Part shown: positions 8,131-19,151 of the stretch, piece by piece | Layout: every line of letters starts with the position of its first letter | How positions within the stretch are numbered: the stretch's first letter is position 1 | Assembly: GCA_033239725.1 (NCBI GenBank) | Contig: BTCW01000016.1 | Location: 40,483,501-40,547,500, forward strand | DNA length: 64,000 nt | Source: Echinochloa phyllopogon | Taxonomy: Eukaryota; Streptophyta; Magnoliopsida; Poales; Poaceae | Reading direction: 5' to 3' | Program-made: the position numbers and the translations under genes | The notes under the pieces: model-generated | The model's input: the letters and a program-made list of their open reading frames with translations, nothing else | Told to the model about the DNA's origin: nothing | Databases searched by the model: none

Positions 8131-10938
8131 ATGGCAGCCTCAGAGTTAGCAGAGTTAAAGAAACAACTAGAAGAGTTGCAGCAGATGGGCTTTATCAGAC
8201 CCAGCACATCCCCTTGGGGAGCCCCAGTGCTCTTTGTGAGGAAGAAAGATGGGAGTATGAGATTGTGCATCGACTATCGTGCACTAAATGATGTCACTAT
8301 CAAGAACAAATACCCACTCCCCAGAATTGATGATCTCTTTGATCAGCTGAAAGGAGCCAAGTACTTTTCCAAGATTGACTTAAGGACTGGGTATCACCAA
8401 CTGAAAATTAAGGGGAGTGACACCTCAAAGACCGCATTTGTCACCCGATATGGGCAGTATGAGTTCACAGTGATGCCATTTGGACTCACCAATGCACCGG
8501 CCTACTTCATGAACCTTATGAACAAAGTATTTATGGATGAGTTGGACAAGTTTGTCGTAGTCTTCATTGATGATATACTTATCTACTCCAAGAGTGCCGA
8601 AGAGCATGAGCAACACTTGCGGGTAGTGTTGGAAAAATTGAGAGCACACCAACTCTATGCCAAGTTCAGCAAGTGTGAATTCTGGCTGGAAAAATTAGCC
8701 TTCCTTGGCCATATTCTGACCGCAGAAGGGGTAGCAGTAGACCCAGAGAAGGTAGAGGCAGTCTCAAACTGGCAACAACCAACCAATGTGAGTGAGATCA
8801 GAAGTTTCCTTGGTTTAGCTGGGTATTACCGGAGATTTATTGAAGGATTTTCCAAGATAGCTAGACCCATGACAGAATTGCTTAAGAAGGAAAAGAAATT
8901 TGTTTGGACCGAGTCGTGCGAAAAGAATTTCCAAGAGCTAAAGAAAAAGCTGACCGCTGCCCCAGTTTTAACCCTACCAGATATTAACAGGGATTTCGTC
9001 GTTTACTGTGACGCGTCCCGCCAAGGATTAGGGTGTGTTCTTATGCAAGATGGGAAGGTTGTGGCTTATGCCTCCCGACAACTTAGACCTCATGAGCAGA
9101 ATTACCCAACGCATGACTTAGAGTTTGCAGCAGTGGTTCACGCACTCAAAATCTGGAGACATTACCTAATCGGGAACAAGTGCGAAATATACACAGACCA
9201 TAAGAGCTTAAAGTATATTTTCACCCAACCAGACCTGAACCTCAGACAGAGAAGATGGTTAGGATTGGTTAAGGATTATAATGTGGAAATTCATTACCAC
9301 CCTGGCAAGGCTAATGTAGTGGCAGATGCCCTGAGCCGAAAGTCCTACAAACCCAAGAGTGCTCACCTGCAAGAAGAAATGGCACGATTAAATGTGCACA
9401 TCGTCCCTCAGAATAATAACCACCAACTGACAATCCAGTCCACTCTGGAGGATCGGATCAGAGAGGCCCAGAGAACAGACAAGAATTTAGTGCAGATCTG
9501 CAAGCATACCGGAGAAAATAAGGCACCAGACTTTAGAGTCGACAGTAAAGGAATGCTGTGGTATAAAGATAGGATTTGTGTGCCTAAAGAAGGAAACTTT
9601 AGACAGATAATCATGGACGAGGCTCACAACTCGCCATATTCCATTCACCCGGGATCCACCAAAATGTATTTGGATTTAAAGCAGAACTATTGGTGGAAGG
9701 GAATGAAAGCTGACATAGCCCAATTTGTCGCTCAGTGTGATACCTGCCAAAGGATTAAAGCAGAACACCAGAAGCCGGCAGGATTATTACAACCCTTGCC
9801 TATCCCAGTTTGGAAATGGGATGAGATAGGAATGGACTTTGTGGTAGGACTACCCAGAACACAGAAGGGACATGATTCTATATGGGTAATAGTGGACCGA
9901 CTCACCAAAGTAGCTCACTTTTTACCTGTACGGACCAATTATGGTGGAGAGAAACTAGCCAAGCTTTATGTGGAGAACATAGTAAAGTTGCATGGAGTGC
10001 CCAGTAGAATTGTTTCAGACCGAGGGACCCAGTTCACCTCGAGATTTTGGAAAAGTTTGCATAAAGCTATGGGCACCAAGTTGGACTTTAGCTCCGCGTA
10101 CCACCCACAGACCGATGGCCAGACAGAAAGAGTAAATCAGATCATGGAGCATATGCTGAGAGCATGTGTCCTTACCTATGGTAAAGATTGGGAACAGAGT
10201 TTACCCTATGCGGAGTTCTCCTACAACAATGGGTACCAAGTAAGCTTGGGTATGTCCCCGTTTGAAGCCCTCTACGGGAGAAAGTGCAGGACTCCTTTAA
10301 TGTGGTCAGAAGTAGGAGAGCGTACACTAGTGGGACCCGCGCTCATAAAAGAAGCCGAGGAGAAAGTAGCTGAAATTAGGGAGAAGTTGAAAGCAGCTCA
10401 GTCCAGACAGAAAAGCTACGCAGACAAGAAGAGACGAGAACTGGAATTTAATCCGGGAGATTTTGTTTATCTCAAGGTTTCACCCATCCGAGGAACCCGT
10501 AGATTTCAAGTCCATGGAAAGTTAGCCCCTCGGTATATCGGACCATACCCGGTGCAGAAGAAAGTTGGAAAAGTGGCCTACAGATTGGAGTTACCCGAAG
10601 CAATGTCAGATATACACCCGGTATTCCATGTCTCCCAGCTGAGAAAATGTCTGAGAATACCTGAGGAAGAACACATACCAGAAAAAGAAATAGACTTACA
10701 GACGGATCTGCGATATCAGGAGGTACCGGTCAAAATTTTGGACACCGTCACCAAGAGAACCAGAAACTCTGAATTGCGAATATGCAGAGTACAGTGGAGC
10801 AGACACAGTGTAAAGGAAGCTACGTGGGAAAGGGAAGATGCCTTGAAGAAAGAGTTCCCCCACCTTTTTAGGAGCCAGCCGAATCTCGAGGACGAGATTC
10901 CTTTTAAGTGGGGTAGGTTTGTAACGCCCGCGTTTTGA
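8131..10938 (+). CDS. Pol: reverse transcriptase, RNase H, integrase, chromodomain, copy 1
   Basis: A 935-residue frame. Reverse transcriptase covers about 20-250 with the FIDD catalytic pair at 147-148. RNase H begins near VYCDAS (Asp 294) and runs to about 405. The integrase zinc finger lies around 498-542 (H..H..CDTC). The DDE triad is Asp 569 (MDF), Asp 630 (SDRG) and Glu 666 (TDGQTERVN). A chromodomain at about 864-912 (RVQWSRHSVKEATWERED) marks it as a chromovirus; such domains direct insertion to marked chromatin. The ATG at 8131 is probably not a natural start. In relatives this region is fused in frame to protease, and here a one-base shift separates them. The stop lies 19 bases inside the 3' LTR. 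Confidence 0.92.
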   Translation: MAASELAELKKQLEELQQMGFIRPSTSPWGAPVLFVRKKDGSMRLCIDYRALNDVTIKNKYPLPRIDDLFDQLKGAKYFSKIDLRTGYHQLKIKGSDTSKTAFVTRYGQYEFTVMPFGLTNAPAYFMNLMNKVFMDELDKFVVVFIDDILIYSKSAEEHEQHLRVVLEKLRAHQLYAKFSKCEFWLEKLAFLGHILTAEGVAVDPEKVEAVSNWQQPTNVSEIRSFLGLAGYYRRFIEGFSKIARPMTELLKKEKKFVWTESCEKNFQELKKKLTAAPVLTLPDINRDFVVYCDASRQGLGCVLMQDGKVVAYASRQLRPHEQNYPTHDLEFAAVVHALKIWRHYLIGNKCEIYTDHKSLKYIFTQPDLNLRQRRWLGLVKDYNVEIHYHPGKANVVADALSRKSYKPKSAHLQEEMARLNVHIVPQNNNHQLTIQSTLEDRIREAQRTDKNLVQICKHTGENKAPDFRVDSKGMLWYKDRICVPKEGNFRQIIMDEAHNSPYSIHPGSTKMYLDLKQNYWWKGMKADIAQFVAQCDTCQRIKAEHQKPAGLLQPLPIPVWKWDEIGMDFVVGLPRTQKGHDSIWVIVDRLTKVAHFLPVRTNYGGEKLAKLYVENIVKLHGVPSRIVSDRGTQFTSRFWKSLHKAMGTKLDFSSAYHPQTDGQTERVNQIMEHMLRACVLTYGKDWEQSLPYAEFSYNNGYQVSLGMSPFEALYGRKCRTPLMWSEVGERTLVGPALIKEAEEKVAEIREKLKAAQSRQKSYADKKRRELEFNPGDFVYLKVSPIRGTRRFQVHGKLAPRYIGPYPVQKKVGKVAYRLELPEAMSDIHPVFHVSQLRKCLRIPEEEHIPEKEIDLQTDLRYQEVPVKILDTVTKRTRNSELRICRVQWSRHSVKEATWEREDALKKEFPHLFRSQPNLEDEIPFKWGRFVTPAF
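10906..10917 (+). other. Polypurine tract, copy 1
   Basis: AAGTGGGGTAGG lies two bases before the 3' LTR start at 10920, inside the pol reading frame. This is the expected place for plus-strand priming. Confidence 0.8.
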
Positions 10939-11710
10939 TCTCTGGAAAAAAATCACCTAAATAATCCACCCGGTGAAAATCTTCCGAAATGTTTTTTTTT
11001 TACCGCCGAGCTCCCTTCCCGCCGAATCCTCGTCGCCTGTCGTTTCCCCCTCCCCTCTCTCTTCCTGTCCACATCGCATCACCCCCCCTTCCGTCCCATC
11101 CCGCGTCGCCCGCTCTCGGGTCGACCGCCGGGTCCGTCTCTCGCTGGCCGACCAGCTCCGACGCCCGTCATCTTTCCGCCACGAATCCCGCCGCCCCCTT
11201 CCCCTTTTCCTCTCTCTCTTCCTCTTTTCCTTTTTTTTCCCCTTCCTTTTCTTTCTTTCTCCCTTTTCGTTTTTCTTTTTCCCTTCCTCCCTTCTTTTCC
11301 CTCCCTCCTCTGCTTCCTCTGCTCCTCCTCCCCGACACCGTCCCCGCCGCTGCTCTGCTCGTCACCCGACCCGAGCTCGTCGTCGCCGTCCCCCTCGCTG
11401 CCGTGCCGCCCATCACCACCGGTTCCCGACCGCCTGCATCACCGGCACGCCGCCTCTGCCGTGTCGCCCTCGCTATACCGCCGTACGGCCGGCGCGCCGG
11501 AACACGCCGCCCGTGCCCGCCGAGCACGCGCTCCCGGGCCGTCCCCACCGCAACGCTGCCGCTAGCCCGGTCCACCCACTCCCCCTCGCTGCCGTGCCGC
11601 CCATCACCGCCGCACTGCTGCAGCAGTGCTGCTCGCACGCCTACAACGAGCACAAGCACCGCACGCAGCCGTGCCGGCCGCCGTACGCAGCAGCCGCTGC
11701 CGCCCCGTCG
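10920..11710 (+). repeat. Truncated 3' LTR, copy 1 (791 bp)
   Basis: It starts TGTAACGCCCGCG like the full LTR and follows it to CGCCCCGTCG. Then it jumps to CTACTGTAGC, the interior of a MITE. The lost part includes the TATA box, R and U5. Several sites differ from the 5' LTR (for example CTCTGCTCG for CTCTACTCG, and AGCCCGGTCC for AGCCCCGTCC) and mark it as 3'-LTR type. Confidence 0.9.
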
Positions 11711-11926
11711 CTACTGTAGCATTTCGTTTGTATTTGTAAAAAATTGTCCAAAAATTGATTAATTAGGCTCAAAATGTTCGCCTCGCCGAGTACAACAAAA
11801 CCGTGCAATTAGTTTTTGATTTCATCTACATTTAGTACTCTATGTATGTACCGATATTTTGACGTGATGGAAATCTTCTTTTTTATAGTGAACTTCGGGG
11901 TTACTTTTTGGAACTAAACAAGGCCT
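11711..11926 (+). mobile_element. MITE family A, left end missing, unit 1
   Basis: It contains the family signature CTACTGTAGCATTTCG, ATTGATTAATTAGGCTCAAAA and the right terminal repeat GAACTAAACAAGGCC. The left terminal repeat (GGCCTTGTTTAGTTCC type) and some 60 bases are missing, because the junction with the cut LTR falls inside the element. The terminal sequence is Tourist/Harbinger-like, but the superfamily is not settled here. Confidence 0.85.
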
Positions 11927-11963
11927 TTGTGCACTGCACCAGGGAAAAAGGTGGCAGAGTACT

Positions 11964-12227
11964 TAGAGCAAGTATTATAACAGGCTGCAAGCAGGCTGAA
12001 TCCTACATGGAGGAGAGAGAGGAAAAGAGAGAAAAAAGTGGGCCGTAAACTTACAGCCAGCTGAGGCACAGGTTCCCAGAAATTTTGTGAGAGAGGATGG
12101 TGGGCCAAGTATTAATGGTTAGTATGTTTCTTAGCCAACCTATTATATGGATGGGCTTTTAGTTGGCTATAAGTGATGTGGCAAAAACATACAGCCTGCT
12201 GCTAGCTGTATTATTAGCCTTAGCTCT
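11964..12227 (+). mobile_element. MITE family B, unit 1
   Basis: It begins TAGAGCAAGTATTATAACAG and ends GTATTATTAGCCTTAGCTCT, imperfect inverted ends around a non-coding interior. It resembles a common grass MITE from memory. Boundaries are good to a few bases. Confidence 0.6.
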
Positions 12228-12308
12228 TATATCGTGATATTTGTGAGTTTCGAAACTATCAGAGTTCAGACTGCTGGACCTGAAATATGTCAGATTGTCG
12301 TCCACCGA

Positions 12309-12586
12309 GCCCTTGTTTAGTTCCTGAAATTGGAAGCTAAATTTTGGTCTTTTTGAGTGCGTGCGCTACTGTAGGGGTTTGTACGTGTGAAAAATTGTCC
12401 AAAAATTGATTAATTAGGCTCAAAATGTTCGTCTCGTAGAGTACAACAAAACTGTGTAATTAGTTTTTTATTTTATCTACATTTAATACTTCGTGCATGC
12501 TATGACATTTTAATGTGATGAGAATCTTCTTTTTAGGTAGTGAATTTTAGGGGTGGAATTTGGGATCTACAGTATAAACAAGGCCC
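12309..12586 (+). mobile_element. MITE family A, complete, unit 1
   Basis: It runs from GCCCTTGTTTAGTTCC to ATAAACAAGGCCC with the family interior (CTACTGTAGGGG, GATTAATTAGGCTCAAAATG). Both terminal repeats are present, so it shows what the truncated neighbour at 11711 has lost. Confidence 0.88.
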
Positions 12587-13164
12587 AAGCCTCTCGTAAC
12601 TTCCGAGAAGAGCATGCGGGTCAACTTTGCAGCGCCAGTGTCGGTGACTAGTGTGATCGGTGTAGGTTGTAAAAGGTGTTTCTTGTCGCCATTCGGGTGC
12701 AGTTTCTAGGTTCGTGACTTGATGGATGCCCTGCGAAAATGATTGGTTATTCCGGGGCTGTAGCCGACGGTGACACGTGATTTTATCCGCTTATCTTTTA
12801 TTCTTGGTCGGTGAATGAATGTAGTTAAATTCTGGGTAAGTTCATGTTTATAACACTAAAAGATCCTCGGTTATTAGAGCATATTAGATAATAACATAAG
12901 CATGTCTCTTGTTGGCCACTAGATTATAACTCTCGGCAATTGTCGTGAATCTAGTAGTCCTACCAACTTCCAATAATTGAAGGATGATCATTCTGTTGGA
13001 AGTTGGAATGGAACACTATTAACGTACTCTAGTAGTACGTCCTGGTGCACCAGCGTTGGATTGTTCACGCCGGCGAGTCGGCCGGAGGGAGACGTTGCGG
13101 TGCTTGCATACGATGCAGTCTATATATTCTGTGACAGAGGAAAGAAGGTGTTTTTTGCGACGCA
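12587..13164. other. Array spacer without a gene, unit 1
   Basis: About 580 bp of single-copy-looking sequence between the complete MITE and the next unit start. I see no ORF with gene character, RNA gene or transposon end. It is repeated nearly unchanged at 25764-26341. Confidence 0.7.
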
Positions 13165-13212
13165 ATTGCTGCCTGCTTCCGAGCCAGAAGCGAGACCAGA
13201 CCGGACTGCTTG

Positions 13213-13790
13213 CACTACAAGAATAACTCACATCCGCACCCCTCATATGTCTCGGTGCACTCAAGATCCGATGCTAATGTAACGTTAGCACCCGGTGCGA
13301 AATTGGGGCGCCCTCGGGAACCCTTTAGCACCGGGTGGTATTACGACCCGATGCTAAAAGTCCCCTTTAGCACCGGTTGGTGTTACAACCCGGTGCTAAA
13401 GGGTCCCCCTCCTTTAACACCGGGTGGTATTACGACCCGGTGCTAAAGGGTCACCCTTTAGCACCGGGTGGTGTTACGACCCGGTGCTAAAGGCCCTTTA
13501 GCACCGGTTCGTAAATACGATCCGGTGCTAATGTAGGTGTCAGATGCTACTTCAAAAGGAGCGCATCTTTAATCCTATCACATGTGCTGCGTAGGTGAGA
13601 TGGTTAGGTGGGTGCGCGCGAGCCAAGAGGTCTCGAGTTCGAATCCCGCAACACGCAAATATGCAAATATTTTTGGCTAGTGCCCCCACCTTTAGCACTG
13701 GTTATTTGACCCGGAAGATTGGCACCGGGTGGGAAACCCGGTGCTAAAGGGCTTTCCCACCCGGTGCCAAAGTGCATCATTCTGGTAGTG
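13213..13790 (+). mobile_element. Non-autonomous CACTA element, unit 2
   Basis: Same termini, TTG target duplication and hairpin-like GCACCGGGT modules as the unit 1 copy; it was duplicated with the array rather than inserted again. Confidence 0.92.
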
Positions 13791-13793
13791 TTG

Positions 13794-16700
13794 TGTAACG
13801 CCCGCGTTTTGATCTCTGGAAAAAAATCACCTAAATAATCCACCCGGTGAAAATCTTCCGAAATGTTTTTTTTACCGCCGAGCTCCCTTCCCGCCGAATC
13901 CTCGTCGCCTGTCGTTTCCCCCTCCCCTCTCTCTTCCTGTCCGCATCGCATCACTCCCCCCCTTCCGTCCCATCCCGCGTCGCCCGCTCTCGGGTCGACC
14001 GCCGGGTCCGTCTCTCGCTGGCCGACCAGCTCCAACGCCCGTCATCTTTCCGCCACGAATCCCGCCGCCCCCTTCCCTTTTTCCTCTCTCTCTTCCTCTT
14101 TTCCTTTTTTTTCCCCTTCCTTTTCTTTCTTTCTCCCTTTTCCTTTTTCTTTTTCCCTTCCTCCCTTCTTTTCCCTCCCTCCTCTGCTTCCTCTGCTCCT
14201 CCTCCCCGACACCGTCCCCGCCGCTGCTCTACTCGTCACCCGACCCGAGCTCGTCGTCGCCGTCCCCCTCGCTGCCGTGCCGCCCATCACCACCGGTTCC
14301 CGACCGCCTGCATCACCGGCACGCCGCCTCTGCCGTGTCGCCCTCGCTATACCGCCGTACGGCCGGCGCGCCGGAACACGCCGCCCGTGCCCGCCGCGCA
14401 CGCGCTCCCGGGCCGTCCCCACCGCAACGCTGCCGCTAGCCCCGTCCACCCACTCCCCCTCGCTGTCGTGCCGCCCATCACCGCCGCACTGCTGCAGCAG
14501 TGCTGCTCGCACGCCTACAACGAGCACAAGCACCGCACGCAGCCGTGCCGGCCGCCGTACGCAGCAGCCGCTGCCGCCCCGTCGCCGCACCGCGGCCACG
14601 CTGCCCCGCCGTGCACGCCGCCGGCTGTCCCCTCGCCACACCACGACCGCCGTACACCGCTACTATCGCCGCACTCCACGCTCTGCTCCACGCCACCGAC
14701 CGCAGCACCACTGCCGTGCCGACCACCAACGCGCCGCCGACCACAGCACGCCACCGCCCGGCCCCGCCACGGTCGCATCGCCACGCCGCCCACCGAAACA
14801 GCAGTGGCACTGCCGCGCACGCCACATCCCGACGAGCACAGGGCCGCCCGTACCCCAACCGCCTTCAATTAGCACCACCCACCCGCCATTGCCGCCGCCG
14901 AGCAACTCCACCTCCACCCTCTCGTCGGCCCACTCCCTCACCACCCCTCCGCGCCTATAAATGGGATCCCGAGCACCCTCCCCCTCACCACCAGCTCACC
15001 CGCCCTCCAATTGAACCCCTCCGCCACCGTAGCGCCGCCGCCCCACTGCCACTGTCGCCGCCGCCGCCTGCTCCCGAGGGCCGACCACCTCACTCCACCT
15101 CCGCCCGAGGTAGGACCACCAGTGGACTTGCCAGGTCCCACTCTCTCCTTTCCCCCTGTTCCCGTCCATCGCCGCCGCCCCATTCGCCGGCGATTTGGCC
15201 GAACAGCACCGCCGCCGTCGCTCCCCCCCCCCCCCCCCCCGGCACTGTGTCGCGAGATAGAAGAAGGGCATTTTGCCCATAACCCCCTGTCGTTCTTCAT
15301 ATTCGAACCCGCGGTCCACTTGAACAGGAAACCCCCTCTCAGACACATTTACACATAAACCCCTGCACTTTCACCAAATCAACCCGCAGTCCAACGATCA
15401 CTATTCCCCCTCTCTCTATTTATTTCGCCAGAGGCCCCTGAACTTTCCCATAATTACAGAAAGGTCCTTATTCTTTATAAACAGCCCCTAAACTCCACTA
15501 AACCCGTCATTTCATGCGCCAAATTAATCTCGTTTGACCCCAAACTCCACCACAATTTTCATCAATGTATTTCCGCCAAATCCATCCGGTCCATACTCAA
15601 TATAATCATGTCATCATCATTCGCTCTCGTTTTCCGTCCTTTCTTTCTGAGCTCAATAAAAGCTTTTTCTTTTATTTATTGGGTGTTTATTTGTGTGTGC
15701 CGTAGACTCCGCTGTGAACGAGGAAGGACTCGAGGAGGAGCAGTGCTACGAGCAGGAGCTTGGAGACCAAGACCCCGGGCAAGAATCCCCCGAGGGTTGG
15801 GAGAACGGCAAGTGCAATCCCACCTTTGATGCATACTGTTGTCCCAGTTTTTATAAACACAACCCATGGCCTGTTTTATGAAACTTGCATGATTTTACTG
15901 CCAAACCCGGTTGGATAGCCATACCTTGATTGCTATGACTGCTTCCTTGACAACCCAGATTAATGTGGAAATTTGACAACGCTCTGTTTAAATGTTAGTC
16001 ACTGCTAGAAATGCTTAGGAATGTTTTTCTACTATACACTCCTTTATAATCACCTGGTGTTTACAAAAGCAACCGTGTGCGTGCTTTAAAATAAAAGAGA
16101 TGATTTGTGTAAATAAAATGAGTACCCGTGTGGGATGAGACAGATGGTTTTTCCGCGTGAAATACCGAGGTGAGCTCGAACCGGTGCGGTTGAGCATGGT
16201 GGGAGTTGTCTATCCTATCACAAGTTTTGGGATGATGTTGATGTGTCATCTAGCCTAACCCATTTTTTTTCTGTACCACCACTCAACCGTTGTATGTGGC
16301 AACGGCCTAGCATAAACTCCACTAGTTGAGCTGCTGGTTATGTGGTGTGCTGGTGAGCAACAGAGGGCCATGGAGCCGGGGATACGGTCTATGTGAGGTA
16401 TGCCCCTGGTTAGAACCTCGTTGGTAGGTTGCTAACCCCTGGTCGCGTCTGTGATAACTTATCAGTCTAGCTATGGTGGGTAATGGCTTTGATAGGAGCT
16501 GCACTGGCACTAAGATGTTTTTGTTGTGGTAGCCTACTTGTGGGTGTGTACACCTCTGCAGAGTTAAAACCTATCCGGATAGTCGTGTCCACGGTACTGG
16601 GCGAGTTATGGCTTGGTCACTTCACTAGTCCCCTGTTTTGGTGTAAGAAAGTGTTGGTGTTGCTTGGGCTGAGAAATGTTTTGACATGGGCTACGACAGA

Positions 16701-17252
16701 TGGGAAGTATGGTAGCATTTAAAATCGTGTGTGCAAGAGTATCACATTTACTGTACCTTCTAAAAATAATATTTGCAAAATCCCATTGCGAAAACTAACC
16801 CCTTGCATGTGTAATAAAATTTGCTTTGCTGCTAAATAAACCATAAGCCCTCCTTGTTACTATTCTGTGCATACTTCTGTTACTCCCTTCGCGGTTGTGG
16901 TTGCGCTTGCTGAGTACGTATGTACTCACCCTTGCTTAATCTGTTGCAGAGGCAGACCCGGACTTTATGCCTGAGGATATCGTCTAGAGGGGTTCGTTCT
17001 GCACCCAACCTTTGCCTGTGTGTTAGGGTCACCCGCTGGAAGCCGCATGCATTGCCACTCTGATGAAGACCTCTACGTTATCAACCTTTTCATCTGGAGC
17101 TTAGTGTTAGTTCTGTTTGTTGTGGCCCTGCAATGCCACCGTCTCCCGTAATGTTGTCGTTGTACTGAACTATCTGTTGTAATAATGTGAACCAGCATCC
17201 TGGGACTGGTATTTGTATCACATTAAGTTCTCTCTTTCGAGGGGACGCTTCA
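13794..17252 (+). repeat. 5' LTR, copy 2 (3459 bp)
   Basis: TGTAACGCCCGCG to GACGCTTCA, preceded by TGTTG (13789-13793). TATA box at 14956-14962. It differs from LTR 1 in few places, including a longer poly-C run near 15225 and T at 14466, which LTR 3 shares. Confidence 0.93.
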
Positions 17253-17254
17253 GG

Positions 17255-17267
17255 TGGTATCAGAGCC
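17255..17267 (+). other. Primer-binding site, initiator tRNA-Met type (copy 2)
   Basis: TGGTATCAGAGCC two bases after the LTR end, as in copy 1. Confidence 0.92.
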
Positions 17268-17375
17268 GATAGGTTGGCCGTAGGACGTAACCCCTAGGAT
17301 CTGACCCTAGTTTGTTCTTTCCTAATCCTTTCCCCCCACACAAGTACTCACCGACGGCTTTTTGACTTGTTCCAG

Positions 17376-18140
17376 ATGGCCCAACCGGCTGACGAGGGTT
17401 GGGGCGAAGGAGTCTGCCCCGCAGAACCTGGCCTCCCCAAGTTGCTGCTGCTCAGCCTGGAGCACGTTGGAGTCACAAAAATCCCCGAGTACTTTTGCCG
17501 GGAGTTCACCACCAATGGTACCCGTTGGTGCCGGATGTTCATCTTTGTGGGGAGAAGCTCGCTGTACAAGGAAGTGGCACCTTGGTTTGTCCACGCCACC
17601 GGCTACGACCGCCCCAATGCCTACCGCAAAGCCGCAAGAAGAGCCTTGATGTGCCTCCGCACACTCTACAGACAGTACCTCGTGGGAACAGCACTAGGTT
17701 TTACCCCACCTCTGGTGAGTGGAGGACGTGAGTGGATTGCTCAGATGAGGAACCTTGGGAGAGATGAAGATATGGAGGACACTGTATCCCACTTGTCCAT
17801 TTACCTCACTGGCTTGGACAGGCTGTACCGAGAGACATCAGGACAGCTGAGGCACCAGATCCGCAGAGCCGAGAAAGTGGAGAAGGAGTTGGAAGAAGTG
17901 AAGAGAGAGTTGGAGATTCAGAAGGTGACAGCTACCCAGGCTGTCAGCTCCCTAGCTGCTCAACAGGCCAGATGCCAGGCTTACTCTGAGTACATGGATA
18001 GGCTTGAAGTCTACAGAAGGGAGAATGGGTTGTTGGAAGGAGAGCCCGAGATGACCCACGTGGATGCAGGCACACGGACCGAAGATGAAGTGCCAGAGTA
18101 TCAGCTTCCCCTAAAGAAGCGCCGAGTCTGTCTAGAGTAG
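17376..18140 (+). CDS. Retrotransposon extra ORF1 (254 aa), copy 2
   Basis: Same length and frame as copy 1, with the ATG after TTGTTCCAG. I saw one amino-acid difference: Gln 234 becomes Arg (an A-to-G change near 18074), which turns the TQT tripeptide into TRT. The basic C-terminal cluster and coiled-coil region are unchanged. Function unknown. Confidence 0.75.
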   Translation: MAQPADEGWGEGVCPAEPGLPKLLLLSLEHVGVTKIPEYFCREFTTNGTRWCRMFIFVGRSSLYKEVAPWFVHATGYDRPNAYRKAARRALMCLRTLYRQYLVGTALGFTPPLVSGGREWIAQMRNLGRDEDMEDTVSHLSIYLTGLDRLYRETSGQLRHQIRRAEKVEKELEEVKRELEIQKVTATQAVSSLAAQQARCQAYSEYMDRLEVYRRENGLLEGEPEMTHVDAGTRTEDEVPEYQLPLKKRRVCLE

Positions 18141-18302
18141 ATTAGCACTTAGTCTAGCCTCTCCTAGAATAGGGTCTGTTGTTTCCGGTAGCACTACCAG
18201 CTTAGCCTCGATGTACCCATGATCTTTGTACCCCACCATGTTATGCAATAAAAGTCATCTTTTATCCGGCATCTGTTCAATTTTGTTTTCCCCTGGTTTC
18301 AG

Positions 18303-19151
18303 ATGGCGGAACAAGGATGGACCCAGGGAGTTTGCCCAGTCGCACCAGGCTTCGCTAGCCTGTTGATCCCCGCGCTGGAACGCCTCGGTATACCAGAACG
18401 CCCGAGGTACTACAGCAGGGAGTATGAGCACCATGGGACCCAACGCTGCAGAGTGGTCATAGTTGTCGCCAAGAGTGACCTCCACCCTGTCGAGGCATGG
18501 CGAACGACCGCCACAGGATTCAGGCACCAGGACACCTACCCCTTGGCTCTCAGGAAAGCCCTCCGCTTCATGTGCGGAATCTTTGAAAGACACCTGGTCC
18601 CCACTCCAATGAGGTACTTCCCGCCAGTCGTCAGAAGTGCAGTCTGGCGAGCCCGCATAAGGAACTTGGAGCAGCGCCGTCAAGAGGAACCCCTCCTGTA
18701 CCAAGTGGTCACCTACCTCAATTCATTGGACCAACTCTTTGACGAGCAGGCTGAACGCCTGAGAGAACAGACCGTCCGGGCTGAACAAGCAGAATTCTCG
18801 GTCCGCATGCACCAAGTCCAGGTGGCCCAAGCTGAAGCAAGAGCCGCTGCTGCCATCAGCAATGAGGCAGTCGCCCAAGAAAGCCTCCGGCAGGCTCGGG
18901 ACCTGCGCATCCAGGATTGGACCAGAAGTGGTACGCCTGTTCCGGCAATTGGAGAACCCCATGTCCTACTTGGGACACCGATCATGGCATGGGGAGAAAT
19001 TGTGGGAAACCCACTGGCACTGTCAGGAACTCCGGCGGAATCACCGCCCGCTGAAGAAGGACCATCTGAGCCGCCTCGGGAGAATGGGACCTTGACCGAG
19101 GCTGAGCAGGCCCGACTTGCACCGCCGGAGGAGAGCTCGCCTCGCGAGTAG
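18303..19151 (+). CDS. Retrotransposon extra ORF2 (282 aa), copy 2
   Basis: Intact, with the same polypyrimidine-CAG-ATGG start as copy 1. I noticed one substitution, Ala to Val, in the coiled-coil part (LREQTVRAEQ). The frame has stayed open in both copies, but given the short time since duplication this says little about selection. Confidence 0.75.
   Translation: MAEQGWTQGVCPVAPGFASLLIPALERLGIPERPRYYSREYEHHGTQRCRVVIVVAKSDLHPVEAWRTTATGFRHQDTYPLALRKALRFMCGIFERHLVPTPMRYFPPVVRSAVWRARIRNLEQRRQEEPLLYQVVTYLNSLDQLFDEQAERLREQTVRAEQAEFSVRMHQVQVAQAEARAAAAISNEAVAQESLRQARDLRIQDWTRSGTPVPAIGEPHVLLGTPIMAWGEIVGNPLALSGTPAESPPAEEGPSEPPRENGTLTEAEQARLAPPEESSPRE

Larger units (their letters stand above)
630..11710 (+). 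mobile_element. Ty3/gypsy chromodomain (Tekay-like) LTR retrotransposon, copy 1
   Basis: Order: 5' LTR 630-4079, primer-binding site 4082, ORF1, ORF2, gag-protease, pol (RT, RNase H, integrase, chromodomain), polypurine tract 10906-10917, and a 3' LTR cut after 791 bp. The long LTRs, the integrase order and the C-terminal chromodomain point to chromoviruses, probably the Tekay/Del group (inferred from memory of the family). The extra ORFs before gag and the cut 3' LTR are unusual. A frameshift between gag-protease and pol and the missing 3' LTR end make this copy unlikely to move by itself. Confidence 0.93.
1..13164 (+). repeat. Tandem array unit 1 (13.16 kb)
   Basis: The first base of the window recurs at 13165 and again at 26342, and the sequence stays nearly identical in between. 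Order in the unit: CACTA element, full LTR, retrotransposon interior, cut 3' LTR, spacer with MITEs. The left edge of this unit lies outside the window, so the array may continue upstream. Differences from unit 2 are scattered substitutions and homopolymer lengths, for example 674 G versus 13838 C, and the poly-C run near 2060 versus 15225. Confidence 0.93.
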
